From the NCBI RefSeq assembly GCF_000316685.1, contig NC_019680.1:1551501-1615500 (forward strand): a DNA stretch of 64,000 bases. Reading direction: 5' to 3'. A program made the position numbers and the translations under genes. The notes below the pieces were generated by a model, which searched no databases, was not told the DNA's origin, and saw only the letters and a list, made by a program, of their open reading frames with translations. Source of the DNA: Synechococcus sp. PCC 6312 (GTDB taxonomy: Bacteria > Cyanobacteriota > Cyanobacteriia > Thermosynechococcales > Thermosynechococcaceae). Position 1 is the stretch's first letter. The number at the start of each line of letters is the position of its first letter. Shown one piece after another: positions 1 to 9,581 of the stretch.

Positions 1-992
1 GGGCCGCGGAGAATCTGCTCAAGAGTGCCGGTTGTCCCGACTCGAATCCGTGTCCCCCTGGGAAGAACTGGACTGGGTGTGGCCATACCCCAATGGTAGC
101 CCCGGCCTGGTGCTTCAGCGGCCCGCGCAAAGGGAGAGCCCATCATCACAGCATCAGCCCCACAGGCAATACATTTACAGACATCGCCACCCGTCACGAG
201 GCCGCCATCGGCAATCACTGGGATGTACTGGCCGGTTTCCTGGTAAAAGTCTTGGCGGGCTGCGGCACAATCCGCAACGGCAGTGGCCTGGGGAATTCCG
301 ACTCCTAAGACCCCGCGGGAGGTACAAGCCGCACCTGGGCCAATCCCAACTAAAATCGCCGCCGCCCCTGCTTTCATCAAACTCAATGCCACATCATAGG
401 TGACACAGTTGCCGAGAACCACCGGAATTGGCATTTCTTGGCAGAATTGAGCTAAGTCTAATGGGGTGACGCTTTCGGGAGACAAATGGGCTGTGGAAAC
501 TACCGTGGCCTGGATGAAAAATAGGTCTGCACCAGCCGCCGCAACCACCTGCCCAAACTTACTGGCTCCAGCTGGGGTGGCACTGACTGCGGCAATTCCC
601 CCTTGGGCCTTGATTTCTTGAATCCGTTGGGTAATCAGTTCTGGTTGAATGGGCTGAGCATAGAGGGATTGCATCAAAGGGACAAACTCAGCAGTGTCCA
701 CCGCCGCAATTTGATCCAAGATGGGATTTGGATCGGGGTAACGGGTTTGAATTCCTTCTAGGTTTAAGACTCCTAAGGCCCCCAGTTGACTGAGCTTAAC
801 CGCCATGGCGACATCCACAACCCCATCCATAGCACTGGCAATAATCGGAATGTCCCGAGTCAATGTCCCGAGTTGCCAAGACGTATTCGCTAATTGTGGA
901 TCTAATGTTCGGCGGCCGGGGACTAGGGCAATTTCATCAATGCCATAGGCTCTGCGGGCTATACGGCCTCGCCCAAGTTCAATGTTCACCAT
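1..992 (-). CDS. guaB3: GuaB3-type IMP dehydrogenase family protein (partial, C-terminus off the left edge)
   Basis: About 330 codons are present; the family is about 387 residues, so roughly the last 55 are beyond base 1. The product starts [20 protein letters not shown], the usual GuaB3 opening. The catalytic loop reads [11 protein letters not shown], with the thioimidate-forming Cys codon at 324-326. The barrel has no CBS insertion, which separates GuaB3 from classical GuaB. Cyanobacterial GuaB3 is reported to act as an IMP dehydrogenase (IMP to XMP, NAD-dependent, GMP synthesis). An AGGA Shine-Dalgarno sequence lies just upstream of the ATG. The gene begins 28 bp after the stop of the upstream same-strand gene, so the two are probably co-transcribed. 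The family call is secure; the exact substrate rests on family knowledge. Confidence 0.93.
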   Translation of the reverse strand, partial: MVNIELGRGRIARRAYGIDEIALVPGRRTLDPQLANTSWQLGTLTRDIPIIASAMDGVVDVAMAVKLSQLGALGVLNLEGIQTRYPDPNPILDQIAAVDTAEFVPLMQSLYAQPIQPELITQRIQEIKAQGGIAAVSATPAGASKFGQVVAAAGADLFFIQATVVSTAHLSPESVTPLDLAQFCQEMPIPVVLGNCVTYDVALSLMKAGAAAILVGIGPGAACTSRGVLGVGIPQATAVADCAAARQDFYQETGQYIPVIADGGLVTGGDVCKCIACGADAVMMGSPFARAAEAPGRGYHWGMATPSPVLPRGTRIRVGTTGTLEQILRG

Positions 993-1020
993 ATTCTTCC
1001 TGATCTTTGTTGTTAAGCTA

Positions 1021-1971
1021 TCACGAACTCGGGTTGCTCGGAGTCCGGCGAATGGGGCGTGGAGGCAGGGAATGCCGCTCGGGAGTGGTTGAAGTCGGGT
1101 GCTCACTCGTGCGTTTGCGGAAGGGAGGCTGGGCTGGCCGGGCTGATTTGGGGGCTTTCCGAGGTGGCAGCACGCCTACGGGGTTGGCTTCTTGAATCAC
1201 TAAGCGGTTTCCTTGGCGTTGGGCATGTAAATCCCAGAAATATCCAGGGGATTTCATTTCCACAACTCCTTCAAGACGCACCTTAAAAGCTTTACCTTTG
1301 TCAGCATTTTTACGGGGTTGCTGTTGAATCTTGACCATGACGAATTTCTTATCTTGAGAGTTGAAAATAACTTCGCCCCGGATTGAAAAATAGCCATCAT
1401 CGGATTCTACAGACGCAGCGACTGACTCTGTGGCAACTGGGCTGTCTTGCTGGAGAATGTCAGGCTCCCATACCCCAACAATTTGTAGATGTAGGATAAT
1501 ATCTTCTGGGCTAGGGGCCTGGGGTTGACTACTTCTACGGGAGTCTTTCCTGATTTCTTTTTTCTTTTCTCTTGCCAAATCTCGAGTGCGGGGATAAACG
1601 ACCCAAAGATGTGCTTCATTGAGATCGAGATATTTCTTGATCAGATTCATAACCTGCCCCAAGAGTACTGTTTCAATTTCCTGACCGTCACTGGTGACGA
1701 GGATGCCACGATTGAACTGCTCTGGGTCGGGCTTATAAATGCCTTTGACCAGGCCAATGGCCCGATACTGAAGCCGTTCACTGACTGCTGGAATTGGGTG
1801 TAGGCGAGTTACAGTGGATTCTGGACCAGGCGGGGGGGGTGGAGTGGGATCGGGAGAAGACGCTGGTGGCGGCGGGGGCGGCGGCGATACCGTTTTTTTA
1901 ATACTGATAATTTCTGGTGCGCCTGAGCTGGACTTCGGCTTTGTCCGTTTTGGAGTAGATTCGGCTGTCAT
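1021..1971 (-). CDS. Conserved cyanobacterial protein with proline-rich N-terminus
   Basis: A 316-residue protein in three parts. Residues about 1-60 are low-complexity, with runs of Pro and Ser. Residues about 65-130 form a folded block (LQYRAIGLVKGIYKPDPEQF, then ILVTSDGQEIETVLLGQV and HLWVVYPRT) that I associate with an uncharacterised cyanobacterial family. The C-terminal tail from about 270 is rich in Pro, Arg and Ser. There is no signal peptide or membrane segment. A second conserved stretch (FSIRGEVIFNSQDKKFVMVK, then RLEGVVEMKSPGYFWDLHAQ) suggests a beta-rich fold. It lies just upstream of guaB3 on the same strand. Function is unknown; a nucleic-acid or protein-binding scaffold is only a guess from the composition. 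Confidence 0.8.
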   Translation of the reverse strand: MTAESTPKRTKPKSSSGAPEIISIKKTVSPPPPPPPASSPDPTPPPPPGPESTVTRLHPIPAVSERLQYRAIGLVKGIYKPDPEQFNRGILVTSDGQEIETVLLGQVMNLIKKYLDLNEAHLWVVYPRTRDLAREKKKEIRKDSRRSSQPQAPSPEDIILHLQIVGVWEPDILQQDSPVATESVAASVESDDGYFSIRGEVIFNSQDKKFVMVKIQQQPRKNADKGKAFKVRLEGVVEMKSPGYFWDLHAQRQGNRLVIQEANPVGVLPPRKAPKSARPAQPPFRKRTSEHPTSTTPERHSLPPRPIRRTPSNPSS

Positions 1972-2137
1972 GAATGGTCTCGCAAATGTCTGGTGCAGAA
2001 AATTGAACTGGATGAGAGTGCCAATTATGCCAATTATATATGTCTCAGGATGAATGAAGGGAACTGACTAAGCGGGGGGCTAAGAACACTACTTAGGGAA
2101 ATAAATACACCTTGGACATTCCCTAGACGACTTCGTT

Positions 2138-3763
2138 TTAGACCCCTGCCGAGGCTACTGTTTGCGGATGCAAGGGCTGTTGCTTCAAACCCCGCGCCAA
2201 ACGATTGAGGGCATTCATGTAGGCCTGGGCCGAAGCCACAATCACATCGGTGTTGGCCGCATGACCGGAATAAATCCGATCTTCATGTTGCAGCCGAATC
2301 GTCACTTCTCCCATGGCATCAATCCCGGCGGTCACTGACTGCACCGAGTATTCAATTAAGCGATTTGGCAGATCAATTACCCGATTAATCGCCCGATAGA
2401 CCGCATCCACTGGCCCTGTTCCAATAGCCGCATCGGTGAGTTCTTCTCCGTCTGGAGTCCGGACAATCACGGTTGCGGTGGGTTTGGCATGATCACCACA
2501 GGCCACTTGGACAAATTCCAAGACATAACCACCGGGATCACTGGCCTGGGTTTCATCGTTGACAATAGCTTCCAAGTCCCAATCCGTAATTTCCCGTTTT
2601 TTGTCGGCGACTTCCTTAAACCGAACAAAGGCCCGATTCAAATCCGACTCTGAGAGTTCAAAGCCCAATTCCCGCAAACGACTGGCAAAGGCATTTCGTC
2701 CCGACAGTTTCCCCAAGACGATCTGGTTTTCCGCCAGGCCAATCAGTTGGGCATCCATGATTTCGTAGGTGAGCTTGTGTTTGAGCACCCCATCCTGATG
2801 AATTCCCGACTCATGGGCAAAGGCGTTGGCCCCGACGATGGCTTTATTGGGCTGAATCAACATCCCGGTCAAGTTGGAGACCAATCGCGAAGTTTTGTAG
2901 ATTTGGCGGGTATCAATGTTGGTTAGGGGGTCTTCGGAATCGATCGCGCGCCCTAAGAACGGGTTGAAGTATTGCCGCCGGACATGGAGGGCCATGACCA
3001 ATTCTTCTAAGGCTGCATTACCGGCCCGCTCACCAATACCGTTGATCGTACATTCCAGTTGCCGGGCCCCGTTTTTCGCCGCTTTCAAGAAGTTCGCCAC
3101 CGCCAGGCCCAGATCGTTATGCCCATGCACCGAAATAATGGCCTGGTCAATGTTGGGGACATTATCTTTAATCCCTTTAATCAACGCGCCAAATTCGGCC
3201 GGAGTCGTATAACCCACCGTGTCGGGAATGTTGATCGTCGTGGCTCCGGCGGCAATGGCAGCTTCGAGGACTTGATAGAGAAATTCCGGATCCGAACGGC
3301 CGGCATCTTCCGGGGAAAACTCGACATCCTCGACAAAGGACTTAGCATAGGCCACCATCTCTGCGGCAATTTTGAGGACTTCGGCCCGGCTCTTTTTCAG
3401 CTTGAATTCTAAATGAATATCCGAGGTGGCAATGAAGGTGTGGATGCGTTTGAAATGGGCTGGAGCCAAGGCCTGGGCGGCGGCTTTAATATCGGCCTGG
3501 GTGGCCCGGGCTAAACCACAAATGACGGGGCCGGTTTCGATGCCAACAATGGCCGCAATTCGTTGAACGGCTTCAAAATCGCCGGGGCTGGCAAAGGGAA
3601 ATCCGGCTTCAATAATATCCACCCCCAATTTGGCCAGTTGTTTAGCGATGACCAGCTTTTCATCCACATTGAGGGACGCGCCGGGAGATTGTTCCCCATC
3701 ACGCAGCGTGGTATCGAAAATTAAAATCCGGTCAATGGCCTGGGGAGGATATTTGATGCTCAT
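2138..3763 (-). CDS. leuA: 2-isopropylmalate synthase
   Basis: This 541-residue enzyme catalyses the first committed step of leucine synthesis: acetyl-CoA plus 2-oxoisovalerate gives 2-isopropylmalate. The N-terminal TIM barrel starts with [16 protein letters not shown], the HMG-CoA-lyase-like signature with the metal-binding Asp and catalytic Arg. The downstream motif [13 protein letters not shown] carries the metal-ligand His pair. [13 protein letters not shown] and HESGIHQDG follow in the expected places. From about residue 400 to the end is the LeuA allosteric domain that binds leucine, so feedback inhibition is expected. Length and motif order are typical of the long bacterial form. The gene is flanked by short gaps and appears to be transcribed alone. 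Confidence 0.98.
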   Translation of the reverse strand: MSIKYPPQAIDRILIFDTTLRDGEQSPGASLNVDEKLVIAKQLAKLGVDIIEAGFPFASPGDFEAVQRIAAIVGIETGPVICGLARATQADIKAAAQALAPAHFKRIHTFIATSDIHLEFKLKKSRAEVLKIAAEMVAYAKSFVEDVEFSPEDAGRSDPEFLYQVLEAAIAAGATTINIPDTVGYTTPAEFGALIKGIKDNVPNIDQAIISVHGHNDLGLAVANFLKAAKNGARQLECTINGIGERAGNAALEELVMALHVRRQYFNPFLGRAIDSEDPLTNIDTRQIYKTSRLVSNLTGMLIQPNKAIVGANAFAHESGIHQDGVLKHKLTYEIMDAQLIGLAENQIVLGKLSGRNAFASRLRELGFELSESDLNRAFVRFKEVADKKREITDWDLEAIVNDETQASDPGGYVLEFVQVACGDHAKPTATVIVRTPDGEELTDAAIGTGPVDAVYRAINRVIDLPNRLIEYSVQSVTAGIDAMGEVTIRLQHEDRIYSGHAANTDVIVASAQAYMNALNRLARGLKQQPLHPQTVASAGV

Positions 3764-3921
3764 GTCATCACCGCTGGATGAGAGATTAATTTAGATAATT
3801 GAACTGGCCCGAAAGGACATTAGGCCAAACTGGAAGCGAGTTTACTGAACCAGACTGCTCCTTTCTAGTCTAGTCCCTGGCCTGGGAATTGCCATATTTT
3901 TCGCCGAGGCAACTCAATGAT

Positions 3922-4182
3922 CTAGGGTTTATTTTCCATTGGGGTTGTGCCGTAGTCCGAAAGCTTGAAGATATACAGGGCGTGGGTGAGTAAACCTAGG
4001 AGCCAAATCCCCGTTAACCAGGCCGGCCAGGGCCAATTTTTATCTAGGAATATGTCAAAAAACCAAATTCCGGAATTGGTGGCCGCAAACAAAGCAACAT
4101 GGACCGCAAAGTTAATCCGGTCTTCGAGACGACGATAGGCTGGATCCTGGGGGTCGGGTTTGCGGGGCCAACGGGGCGGCAT
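3922..4182 (-). CDS. 2TM-domain membrane protein
   Basis: An 86-residue protein with two hydrophobic helices at about residues 27-45 (VALFAATNSGIWFFDIF) and 53-73 (PAWLTGIWLLGLLTHALYIF). The amphipathic approach (YRRLEDRINFAVHVALF) and the short linker match the 2TM domain family (PF13239-like), usually found alone or fused to histidine kinases. No catalytic residues can be recognised. It ends 158 bp upstream of leuA and starts 60 bp after the 260-residue membrane-anchored protein on the same strand. Its role is unknown. Confidence 0.75.
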   Translation of the reverse strand: MPPRWPRKPDPQDPAYRRLEDRINFAVHVALFAATNSGIWFFDIFLDKNWPWPAWLTGIWLLGLLTHALYIFKLSDYGTTPMENKP

Positions 4183-4242
4183 AGAATCAACACTCCAAAC
4201 AAGGCTGGGGGCAAGGGAATTTTACTTGTATCCTAACCTGTT

Positions 4243-5025
4243 CTAGGGTTCGACCTTAACGTTCCCCCCTGGATCAATGGTGACGTTGACCCCTAAGCGG
4301 CGGAGATTTTCAATGGCAGCCTGTTGACCGCGTCCAGTTACAGCATTGCCCAGAACCATCAGCCAAGAGTTAATTTGGGCCTGCTTGCTGTCGGGATTAG
4401 TCCGGAGGAAGTTTGCCATTCGTTGATAAAAGGCGGCTGACTCTTTGGCCTTTGCCGTGTTTTGGAGACTGACCCATTGGGCGGCCATCTCATAAGAGTG
4501 CTGGGCGGCTTTTTGATTCCCAAGATAGAGTAGTTCGTCAATGGCCTTGTAAACCCAAATTAAGTAGGCCTGATCAAATACTTTTGGGTCGAGTTTTTTT
4601 AAGCCTTGAGTCATCAAATCTACGGTGATTTGGGGTTGTCCTGCGAAGAGGGTGGTGGAGGTGGAGAGAAACACGTAGGCCCGGACAAATTTGGGGTCGC
4701 GGGGAACGGTCACTTGAAAAAAGTTAGGAGAAAGATCGTAGCCTGTGACATCGCGGGCCCGCCAATCGCCAAAATATTGCAGAAATTGGAGAAAGCTCCA
4801 GTCCCCCATCACATTATCAAAGCCAAAGCTGGGCATCTTCGCCAAAATTTCCAGTTGCGGCTTCAGTTGGGCCACTTCCCGCTGATAGACCTCTGGAGAT
4901 AGGGACTCCTGGGCCTGGGTTTGGAGGGTTTTTAGGGAGGCTTGTTGCATCCAGGCCACCACCACTAAAGCTCCAGCAGTGAGGATTGCTCCCAAGAGGT
5001 CGTTTTTAGTGAAGGCAAGTTTCAT
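4243..5025 (-). CDS. Membrane-anchored conserved cyanobacterial protein
   Basis: A 260-residue protein with one N-terminal hydrophobic segment (LLGAILTAGALVVVAWM, about residues 10-26) that probably anchors it in the membrane. The rest is helical and Trp/Tyr-rich. It includes MGDWSFLQFLQYFGDWRAR near residue 75, the ordered block FFQVTVPRDPKFVRAYVFLS, and a TPR-like helical stretch around 150-205. This architecture recurs in cyanobacterial proteins with no assigned function. It ends in a short beta-like tail (VNVTIDPGGNVKVEP). It starts 10 bp after the ABC permease stop on the same strand, so the two probably share a transcript. Confidence 0.75.
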   Translation of the reverse strand: MKLAFTKNDLLGAILTAGALVVVAWMQQASLKTLQTQAQESLSPEVYQREVAQLKPQLEILAKMPSFGFDNVMGDWSFLQFLQYFGDWRARDVTGYDLSPNFFQVTVPRDPKFVRAYVFLSTSTTLFAGQPQITVDLMTQGLKKLDPKVFDQAYLIWVYKAIDELLYLGNQKAAQHSYEMAAQWVSLQNTAKAKESAAFYQRMANFLRTNPDSKQAQINSWLMVLGNAVTGRGQQAAIENLRRLGVNVTIDPGGNVKVEP

Positions 5026-5035
5026 CGCGTTAGGC

Positions 5036-5908
5036 TTAGGATTGTTGCCAGGTTCTGAGTTGGATCCAAATTAACACCAAGGTAGCCACGAGTAACACCA
5101 TGGCCGCCGCGGCCGCGTAACCAAAATCAAACATCCCAAAGGCCTGTTGATAGATGTAATAGACCAATAAATTTGTTGAGTTAAGGGGGCCGCCACCCGT
5201 CACCACATAGACCTGTTCAAAGCTGCGAAGGGTGAAAATTGTCGTTGTCACTGCGGTTAAGACAAGGGTGGGTTGCAGGCCTGGGAGGGTGACATAGCGA
5301 AATTGTTGCCAGGCCCCGGCCCCATCCAAACGGGCGGCTTCATAGAGACTGAGGGGAATGGTTTGCAGGCCGGCCAGAAAAACAACCATATTAAACCCCA
5401 GTTGCTTCCAAATACTCAACAGGATTAAGACGGGCATGGCCCAGGTGGTACTCCCCAACCAGGAAATTGCCTCTACCCCGAAGTGTTCCAATAGCCCATT
5501 CACCGGCCCATCAGTTTGAAAGAGCCAGCGAAACCCCAATCCGGCAGCCACAATCGAAGTCACAGAAGGTAAAAAATAGGCGGTTCTTAGGGTTGTCCGG
5601 CCCCAAATTGGCCCATTTAAGCCCACCGCAATTAGGAGGGGAAGAATGAGGCTAGGAATCACCGTGGCGATGGTGAAATAAACGGTGTTGCCTAAAACTT
5701 GCCAGAAGTCGGGACTCAAGAAAAGGCGTTGATAATTCTGCCAACCGACACCATAGACACCGGAACGGGTAAAGCTGCCCCCCGTAAAGCTTAAAACTCC
5801 GAGGTAAAGAATTGGGATAAAGACAAAAATTCCTAGAAAAATCAAAGCCGGAGCTAAAAATCCCCAGGCCATCACGGCCGCCGGTATAGGTTGGGTTGGT
5901 TTATCCAC
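5036..5908 (-). CDS. Sugar-type ABC transporter permease (MalF/UgpA family)
   Basis: A 290-residue inner-membrane protein with six predicted helices. The first is MAWGFLAPALIFLGIFVF. The EAA loop reads EAARLDGAGAWQQFRYVTLP (about residues 190-209) and docks the ATPase; this form is diagnostic of the CUT1 carbohydrate-uptake subfamily. GGGPLNSTNLLVYYIYQQAF is another family hallmark. No substrate-binding protein, second permease or ATPase is visible nearby, so the partners must be elsewhere, as is common in cyanobacteria. The substrate cannot be inferred; glycerol phosphate, oligosaccharides or glucosylglycerol are all possible. It lies immediately upstream of the 260-residue membrane-anchored protein. 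Confidence 0.9.
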   Translation of the reverse strand: MDKPTQPIPAAVMAWGFLAPALIFLGIFVFIPILYLGVLSFTGGSFTRSGVYGVGWQNYQRLFLSPDFWQVLGNTVYFTIATVIPSLILPLLIAVGLNGPIWGRTTLRTAYFLPSVTSIVAAGLGFRWLFQTDGPVNGLLEHFGVEAISWLGSTTWAMPVLILLSIWKQLGFNMVVFLAGLQTIPLSLYEAARLDGAGAWQQFRYVTLPGLQPTLVLTAVTTTIFTLRSFEQVYVVTGGGPLNSTNLLVYYIYQQAFGMFDFGYAAAAAMVLLVATLVLIWIQLRTWQQS

Positions 5909-5968
5909 AGCCAGTTGGCCTCAATTTGGAAGGCAAAGCCTTTTGATCTTAACGGCTCTCCCAGTTCC

Positions 5969-7105
5969 TTAAGTCGGGTTTGCCCATTGTTTTACTAAAC
6001 TCCCAAACTGATTCCAGGCCAGTTCTGCGGGGCGTGTGTGCTGAATCAGGTCGCGGGCGGTGGCTTCCCCGGTCTGGGCAGCTTGAATCACCTCTGGGAT
6101 GCGTTGGCGAAATCGTTGCGCAATCCCGACAATTTGTTGGTTGGCATGGACGCATTGCTCACCCAATTTGTTAATTTCTGTTGTAATAAAATCAAAGGCA
6201 CTGAACTGCCCACCCGCCCGCCCAATAATCAAACTGGCTTGCAAGGCTAAATGCTTGACTTGGCGGCTAATATGTTCAATCTCAATGCTGGCCCCATCGA
6301 TAATTTCCAGTTCTTGATCTAAAACTCCACCTAAGCGCAACACCTGATTAAATTCCCGCATCAAGTTATTGGCAGAGGTTATGGTTCCTTGCATCGCCTG
6401 TTGACTTTCCTGGGAAACCAGTTGCCCCATTCCCAATAGCTGTTGATTCATCCGGCTGATTTCCTTGGCCTGGGCCCGCAATTCCTGATTTTGATGTTCA
6501 AGGATTTCCTGGTGGTGGTGGTTGTCGATCTGGCTTTGGGCCAATTGCTGGGCATAGGTTTCGGCTTGGGCTTGGGCGGCGGTGAGGGCCTGGGTCAATT
6601 GTTGTTTCTCATCCTCTTGCTGGGCCATAAAGCGGTGAATTTGCTGGAGAATCTGGGCCTGGGCTAAGAGAAGAGTATGGCAACTCAAGAGCACATAATC
6701 CCCCGCCGCTTCCAGGATAATCGGGTCATACACAAATTCACTGTTTTGAGATAAAGCTGTCGTAACTGCGGTGATAATTGGGCAACTATCCGGCAAAACC
6801 AGAGGGAATGTCTCTAGCTCACTGCCCTCCAGGAGAATCCGGATTGGACGCTTGAGATAAAGTTCCCGGCCAAAGGGTTGATTCAGGCGGGCATAGAACT
6901 TGGCCTGGGGGATAAGAGCCAGGGGTTTGTCGTTTTCGAGGATGATCACTCCAGGGAGTTCGGGTTGGGCCTGGAACTGCTCCAGAATTGATTGCCCGAT
7001 CACATCACCTGTGAAACAACTGCCATGGGTAGGAAGCACATTCAAGGTGGATTGCGGTGTTAAATGCTGATTCATCCGACTAGTCAGTTCTTGAAGCTGT
7101 GCCAT
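5969..7105 (-). CDS. Soluble coiled-coil protein with MCP-like signalling hairpin
   Basis: A 378-residue protein without membrane segments. Residues about 20-150 resemble the paired CBS-like sensory module found before some GGDEF and kinase domains (ILENDKPLALIPQAKFYARL, LYLKRPI, YDPIILEAAGDYVLL). Residues about 160-240 are a long Gln/Ala/Glu-rich coiled coil. Residues about 250-330 look like a diverged chemoreceptor signalling tip: ISRQVKHLALQASLIIGRAG, then FDFITTEINKLGEQ, in the order of the classic LALNAxIEAARAG ... FaVVAxEI pattern. This suggests a cytoplasmic chemoreceptor-like sensor. The highly conserved tip glutamates are poorly kept, so CheA coupling is doubtful. Confidence 0.65.
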   Translation of the reverse strand: MAQLQELTSRMNQHLTPQSTLNVLPTHGSCFTGDVIGQSILEQFQAQPELPGVIILENDKPLALIPQAKFYARLNQPFGRELYLKRPIRILLEGSELETFPLVLPDSCPIITAVTTALSQNSEFVYDPIILEAAGDYVLLSCHTLLLAQAQILQQIHRFMAQQEDEKQQLTQALTAAQAQAETYAQQLAQSQIDNHHHQEILEHQNQELRAQAKEISRMNQQLLGMGQLVSQESQQAMQGTITSANNLMREFNQVLRLGGVLDQELEIIDGASIEIEHISRQVKHLALQASLIIGRAGGQFSAFDFITTEINKLGEQCVHANQQIVGIAQRFRQRIPEVIQAAQTGEATARDLIQHTRPAELAWNQFGSLVKQWANPT

Positions 7106-7363
7106 TCATCCCCCAGGCCTGCCTCGGCTGTAGAACCGTCTTAATAGCTGTGGAAGCCCACAGGAAATCTAACAATCTGAGGTTAAGGAAAAGCTATAAC
7201 GGGGTTAACAAGTTTGGGGGCATTCCCGACCTGCTCATGCTTGTCCGTGGGAATCCGTCTGCCTGTGAGAGACACTTGCTCCTCAGCCCCGTCAACAATT
7301 CTGATATCGGCCCATAGATTTGGGATAATCTTGAGGCATCCCGTTCACATCCAGCGAAATTCC

Positions 7364-8533
7364 TTGGCTCTTCATATTGCTTGGCTTGGTAAAAAATCTC
7401 CCCCCTGTGGCAATGTCACCTATAGCCGGGAAATTACGAACGCGCTGCAAGATCGCGGGCATCAGGTCAGCTTTCTCCATTTTGTTCAGGACACGGAGAG
7501 TGAAGCCCTAGACCGGCCCCTTCATCCTGGCGATGGGCAAGAAGTCCCCCTCCCCTGCTTATATAAGTCCCAGGTGTATACGATTCCCTCCTTACGGGCC
7601 AGTAAAGTCTTAGCTTCTTCACTGCGGCAATTACAACCCGATATTGTCCATGCCTCCTTGACCCTATCGCCGCTGGATTTTTTATTGCCAGAAATTTGCG
7701 AAGAATTGGGGATTCCCCTGGTAGCCACCTTTCATCCGGCCTATAGCGACAAATATCGGAACCTGTCCTCGGGAACCCAATTGGTGATGTACCAGTTGTA
7801 TGCCCCGTTTTTAGCCCATTATGACCGGATCATTATTTTTTCCCAGCCCCAACGGGAGTTATTGATTCGGTTAGGTGTGCCGCCCCAGCGAGTGGTCGTG
7901 ATTCCCAATGGGGTAGATATTCAAAAATATTCTCCTGGCCCCTCTCGGGCTAAACAAGAGTACAACGCCGAGCGGATTTATATTTACCAAGGGCGCATTG
8001 CGATTGAGAAAAATGTTGAATCCCTATTGCGGGCCTGGTGTAAAGCCAAATTGCCAGCGAATTGCAAATTGTTAATGGTCGGGGGGGGCTCCCTGATGTC
8101 TTCGTTGATTTCAACCTATGGGCCAGAGCAAAATGTGCTGTGGTTGGGAACGATTTTGGATGAACAACGGCGGATTGAACTCCTGCGCGGGGCGGATGTC
8201 TTTATTTTGCCCTCCTTTGTCGAGGGGTTGTCTCTATCGTTGTTGGAGGGGATGGCCTGTGGTCTGGCCTGTTTAGCAACCGATGTGGGCGCGGATGGGG
8301 AGGTCTTAGACGGGGCTGGAATAATTTTGAATCCTCAGTATGTCAAGTCCCAACTGCAAACCCTGCTGCCCCTGTTTCATCAACATCCAGAAATGATTCC
8401 GATGCTGGGGCAAAAGGCGCGTCAACGGGTCGTGGAAAAATATAGCCTTAGTCACAATGTGGATGCCTTAGAAGCCTTCTACCATGAGATGTTGCCGGAT
8501 TATAATTTCAAAGTTTCCCTCCGGGTCAGCTAA
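7364..8533 (+). CDS. GT4-family glycosyltransferase
   Basis: I start this gene at the TTG at 7364 (product MALHIAWLGKKSPPCGNVTY), because the family opens with HIAWLGKKSPxCGNVTYSRE; the ATG at 7214 would add 50 unrelated residues. The 389-residue GT-B enzyme has an N-terminal acceptor domain (FLHF, then VHASLTLSPLDFLLPEICEE, FHPAYSDKYRN). Its C-terminal donor domain has VIPNGVD, YIYQGRIAIEKN and the E-x7-E region SFVEGLSLSLLEGMACG. It transfers an activated sugar in polysaccharide or glycolipid synthesis; the specific acceptor is unknown. The Shine-Dalgarno sequence before the TTG is weak, so the start is the least certain part. Confidence 0.88.
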   Translation: MALHIAWLGKKSPPCGNVTYSREITNALQDRGHQVSFLHFVQDTESEALDRPLHPGDGQEVPLPCLYKSQVYTIPSLRASKVLASSLRQLQPDIVHASLTLSPLDFLLPEICEELGIPLVATFHPAYSDKYRNLSSGTQLVMYQLYAPFLAHYDRIIIFSQPQRELLIRLGVPPQRVVVIPNGVDIQKYSPGPSRAKQEYNAERIYIYQGRIAIEKNVESLLRAWCKAKLPANCKLLMVGGGSLMSSLISTYGPEQNVLWLGTILDEQRRIELLRGADVFILPSFVEGLSLSLLEGMACGLACLATDVGADGEVLDGAGIILNPQYVKSQLQTLLPLFHQHPEMIPMLGQKARQRVVEKYSLSHNVDALEAFYHEMLPDYNFKVSLRVS

Positions 8534-8693
8534 CGTTGGTATCTTAACCAGAAAGAAATCGCCGACACATTCTTGGGTTTGGGGATCGAATTCAACCCGC
8601 ATTTAGAGAACAAATTCCCCAGGCCTGAGTCAAGATTTGCATGACTAGTGACCTCAGTCAGAAAGTTTGATGAGAATGAGAGTCCTGGGTTAA

Positions 8694-9341
8694 GTGGTTA
8701 TGGCCAAGATAGGTGGGTTTCGAGTGCGAGTTAGGCCGTTAAGTTTGGGGCTAATGGTTGTGGGACTGCTCATGCTCATGCTGGTTAAACCAGGGCTGCT
8801 CCTGCCTTCAGTGGCGCAAGATTTAACTGGCCTCGGGTGGGAACTGGGGTCTTTCCCGGTGGAGAATTTTCAAACCTATTCCTCGCCCTTTGGCTATCGG
8901 GCCTCGCCGACTGGAGGGTATGGGACTGAGTTTCACAATGGGCTGGATTTTGCCGCGCCTGAGGGTAGTTACATTCGCAATTGGTGGGCCGGAAAAGTGA
9001 TTGAGGTTTCTGATGATACGGCCTGTGGAACCTTGGTGCGGGTACAATCTGGGGCCTGGCAGCACGTCTATTGCCACATGAAAGGACAGGTAGAAATAGA
9101 ACCACGGGGGCGAGTCATGGTGGATCGGGCTGGGGGTGTAGAAATTTGGCAGGGACAGACCTTAGCGACCGGGATGCGGATTGGGCGGGTAGGCATGACG
9201 GGCCGGACAACGGGGCCACACCTACATTGGACATTACGCCATCAAGGGCAACTGGTGAATCCGGGGGTCGTGCTCCAGGCCATGGCTGAGGCTCAACAAG
9301 CCGTAACCGCTCCTGAATCATCTGTAGCAAATCGAGGTTAG
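8694..9341 (+). CDS. M23-family metallopeptidase (LytM-like), exported
   Basis: About 215 residues from GTG at 8694, or 213 from the ATG at 8700. A basic n-region (FRVRVRPL) and a hydrophobic core (GLMVVGLLMLMLVKPGLLL) form a signal peptide or anchor. The peptidase domain has the metal ligands HNGLDFAAPEG (His-x3-Asp) and HLHW (His-x-His), plus HVYCH between them, as in LytM/lysostaphin-type zinc endopeptidases. It probably cuts peptidoglycan cross-bridges in the periplasm, although a scaffolding role as in EnvC cannot be excluded. The short spacing between the motifs is typical of the stand-alone cyanobacterial form. Confidence 0.9.
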   Translation: MVMAKIGGFRVRVRPLSLGLMVVGLLMLMLVKPGLLLPSVAQDLTGLGWELGSFPVENFQTYSSPFGYRASPTGGYGTEFHNGLDFAAPEGSYIRNWWAGKVIEVSDDTACGTLVRVQSGAWQHVYCHMKGQVEIEPRGRVMVDRAGGVEIWQGQTLATGMRIGRVGMTGRTTGPHLHWTLRHQGQLVNPGVVLQAMAEAQQAVTAPESSVANRG

Positions 9342-9581
9342 AACTATAGCGTTACTCATTTAGGGCACTTATTGGCACAAGTCAGAACATGCTTGATGGG
9401 CAGTCTTTTTAAGATTTCTACTCTCTCGGAACAGTCTGCGTAACGCGATAGAGTCAAAATATTGAAGCCGATTCCAGGCCTGTCTAGGGTATTGAACGGG
9501 GGCTTAACAGTTGGAATAGTCGCTGCATCTCAATTTATCTTGTGATCTCAGGTACAGTGACACCCCAGACCAGCTATGGAT

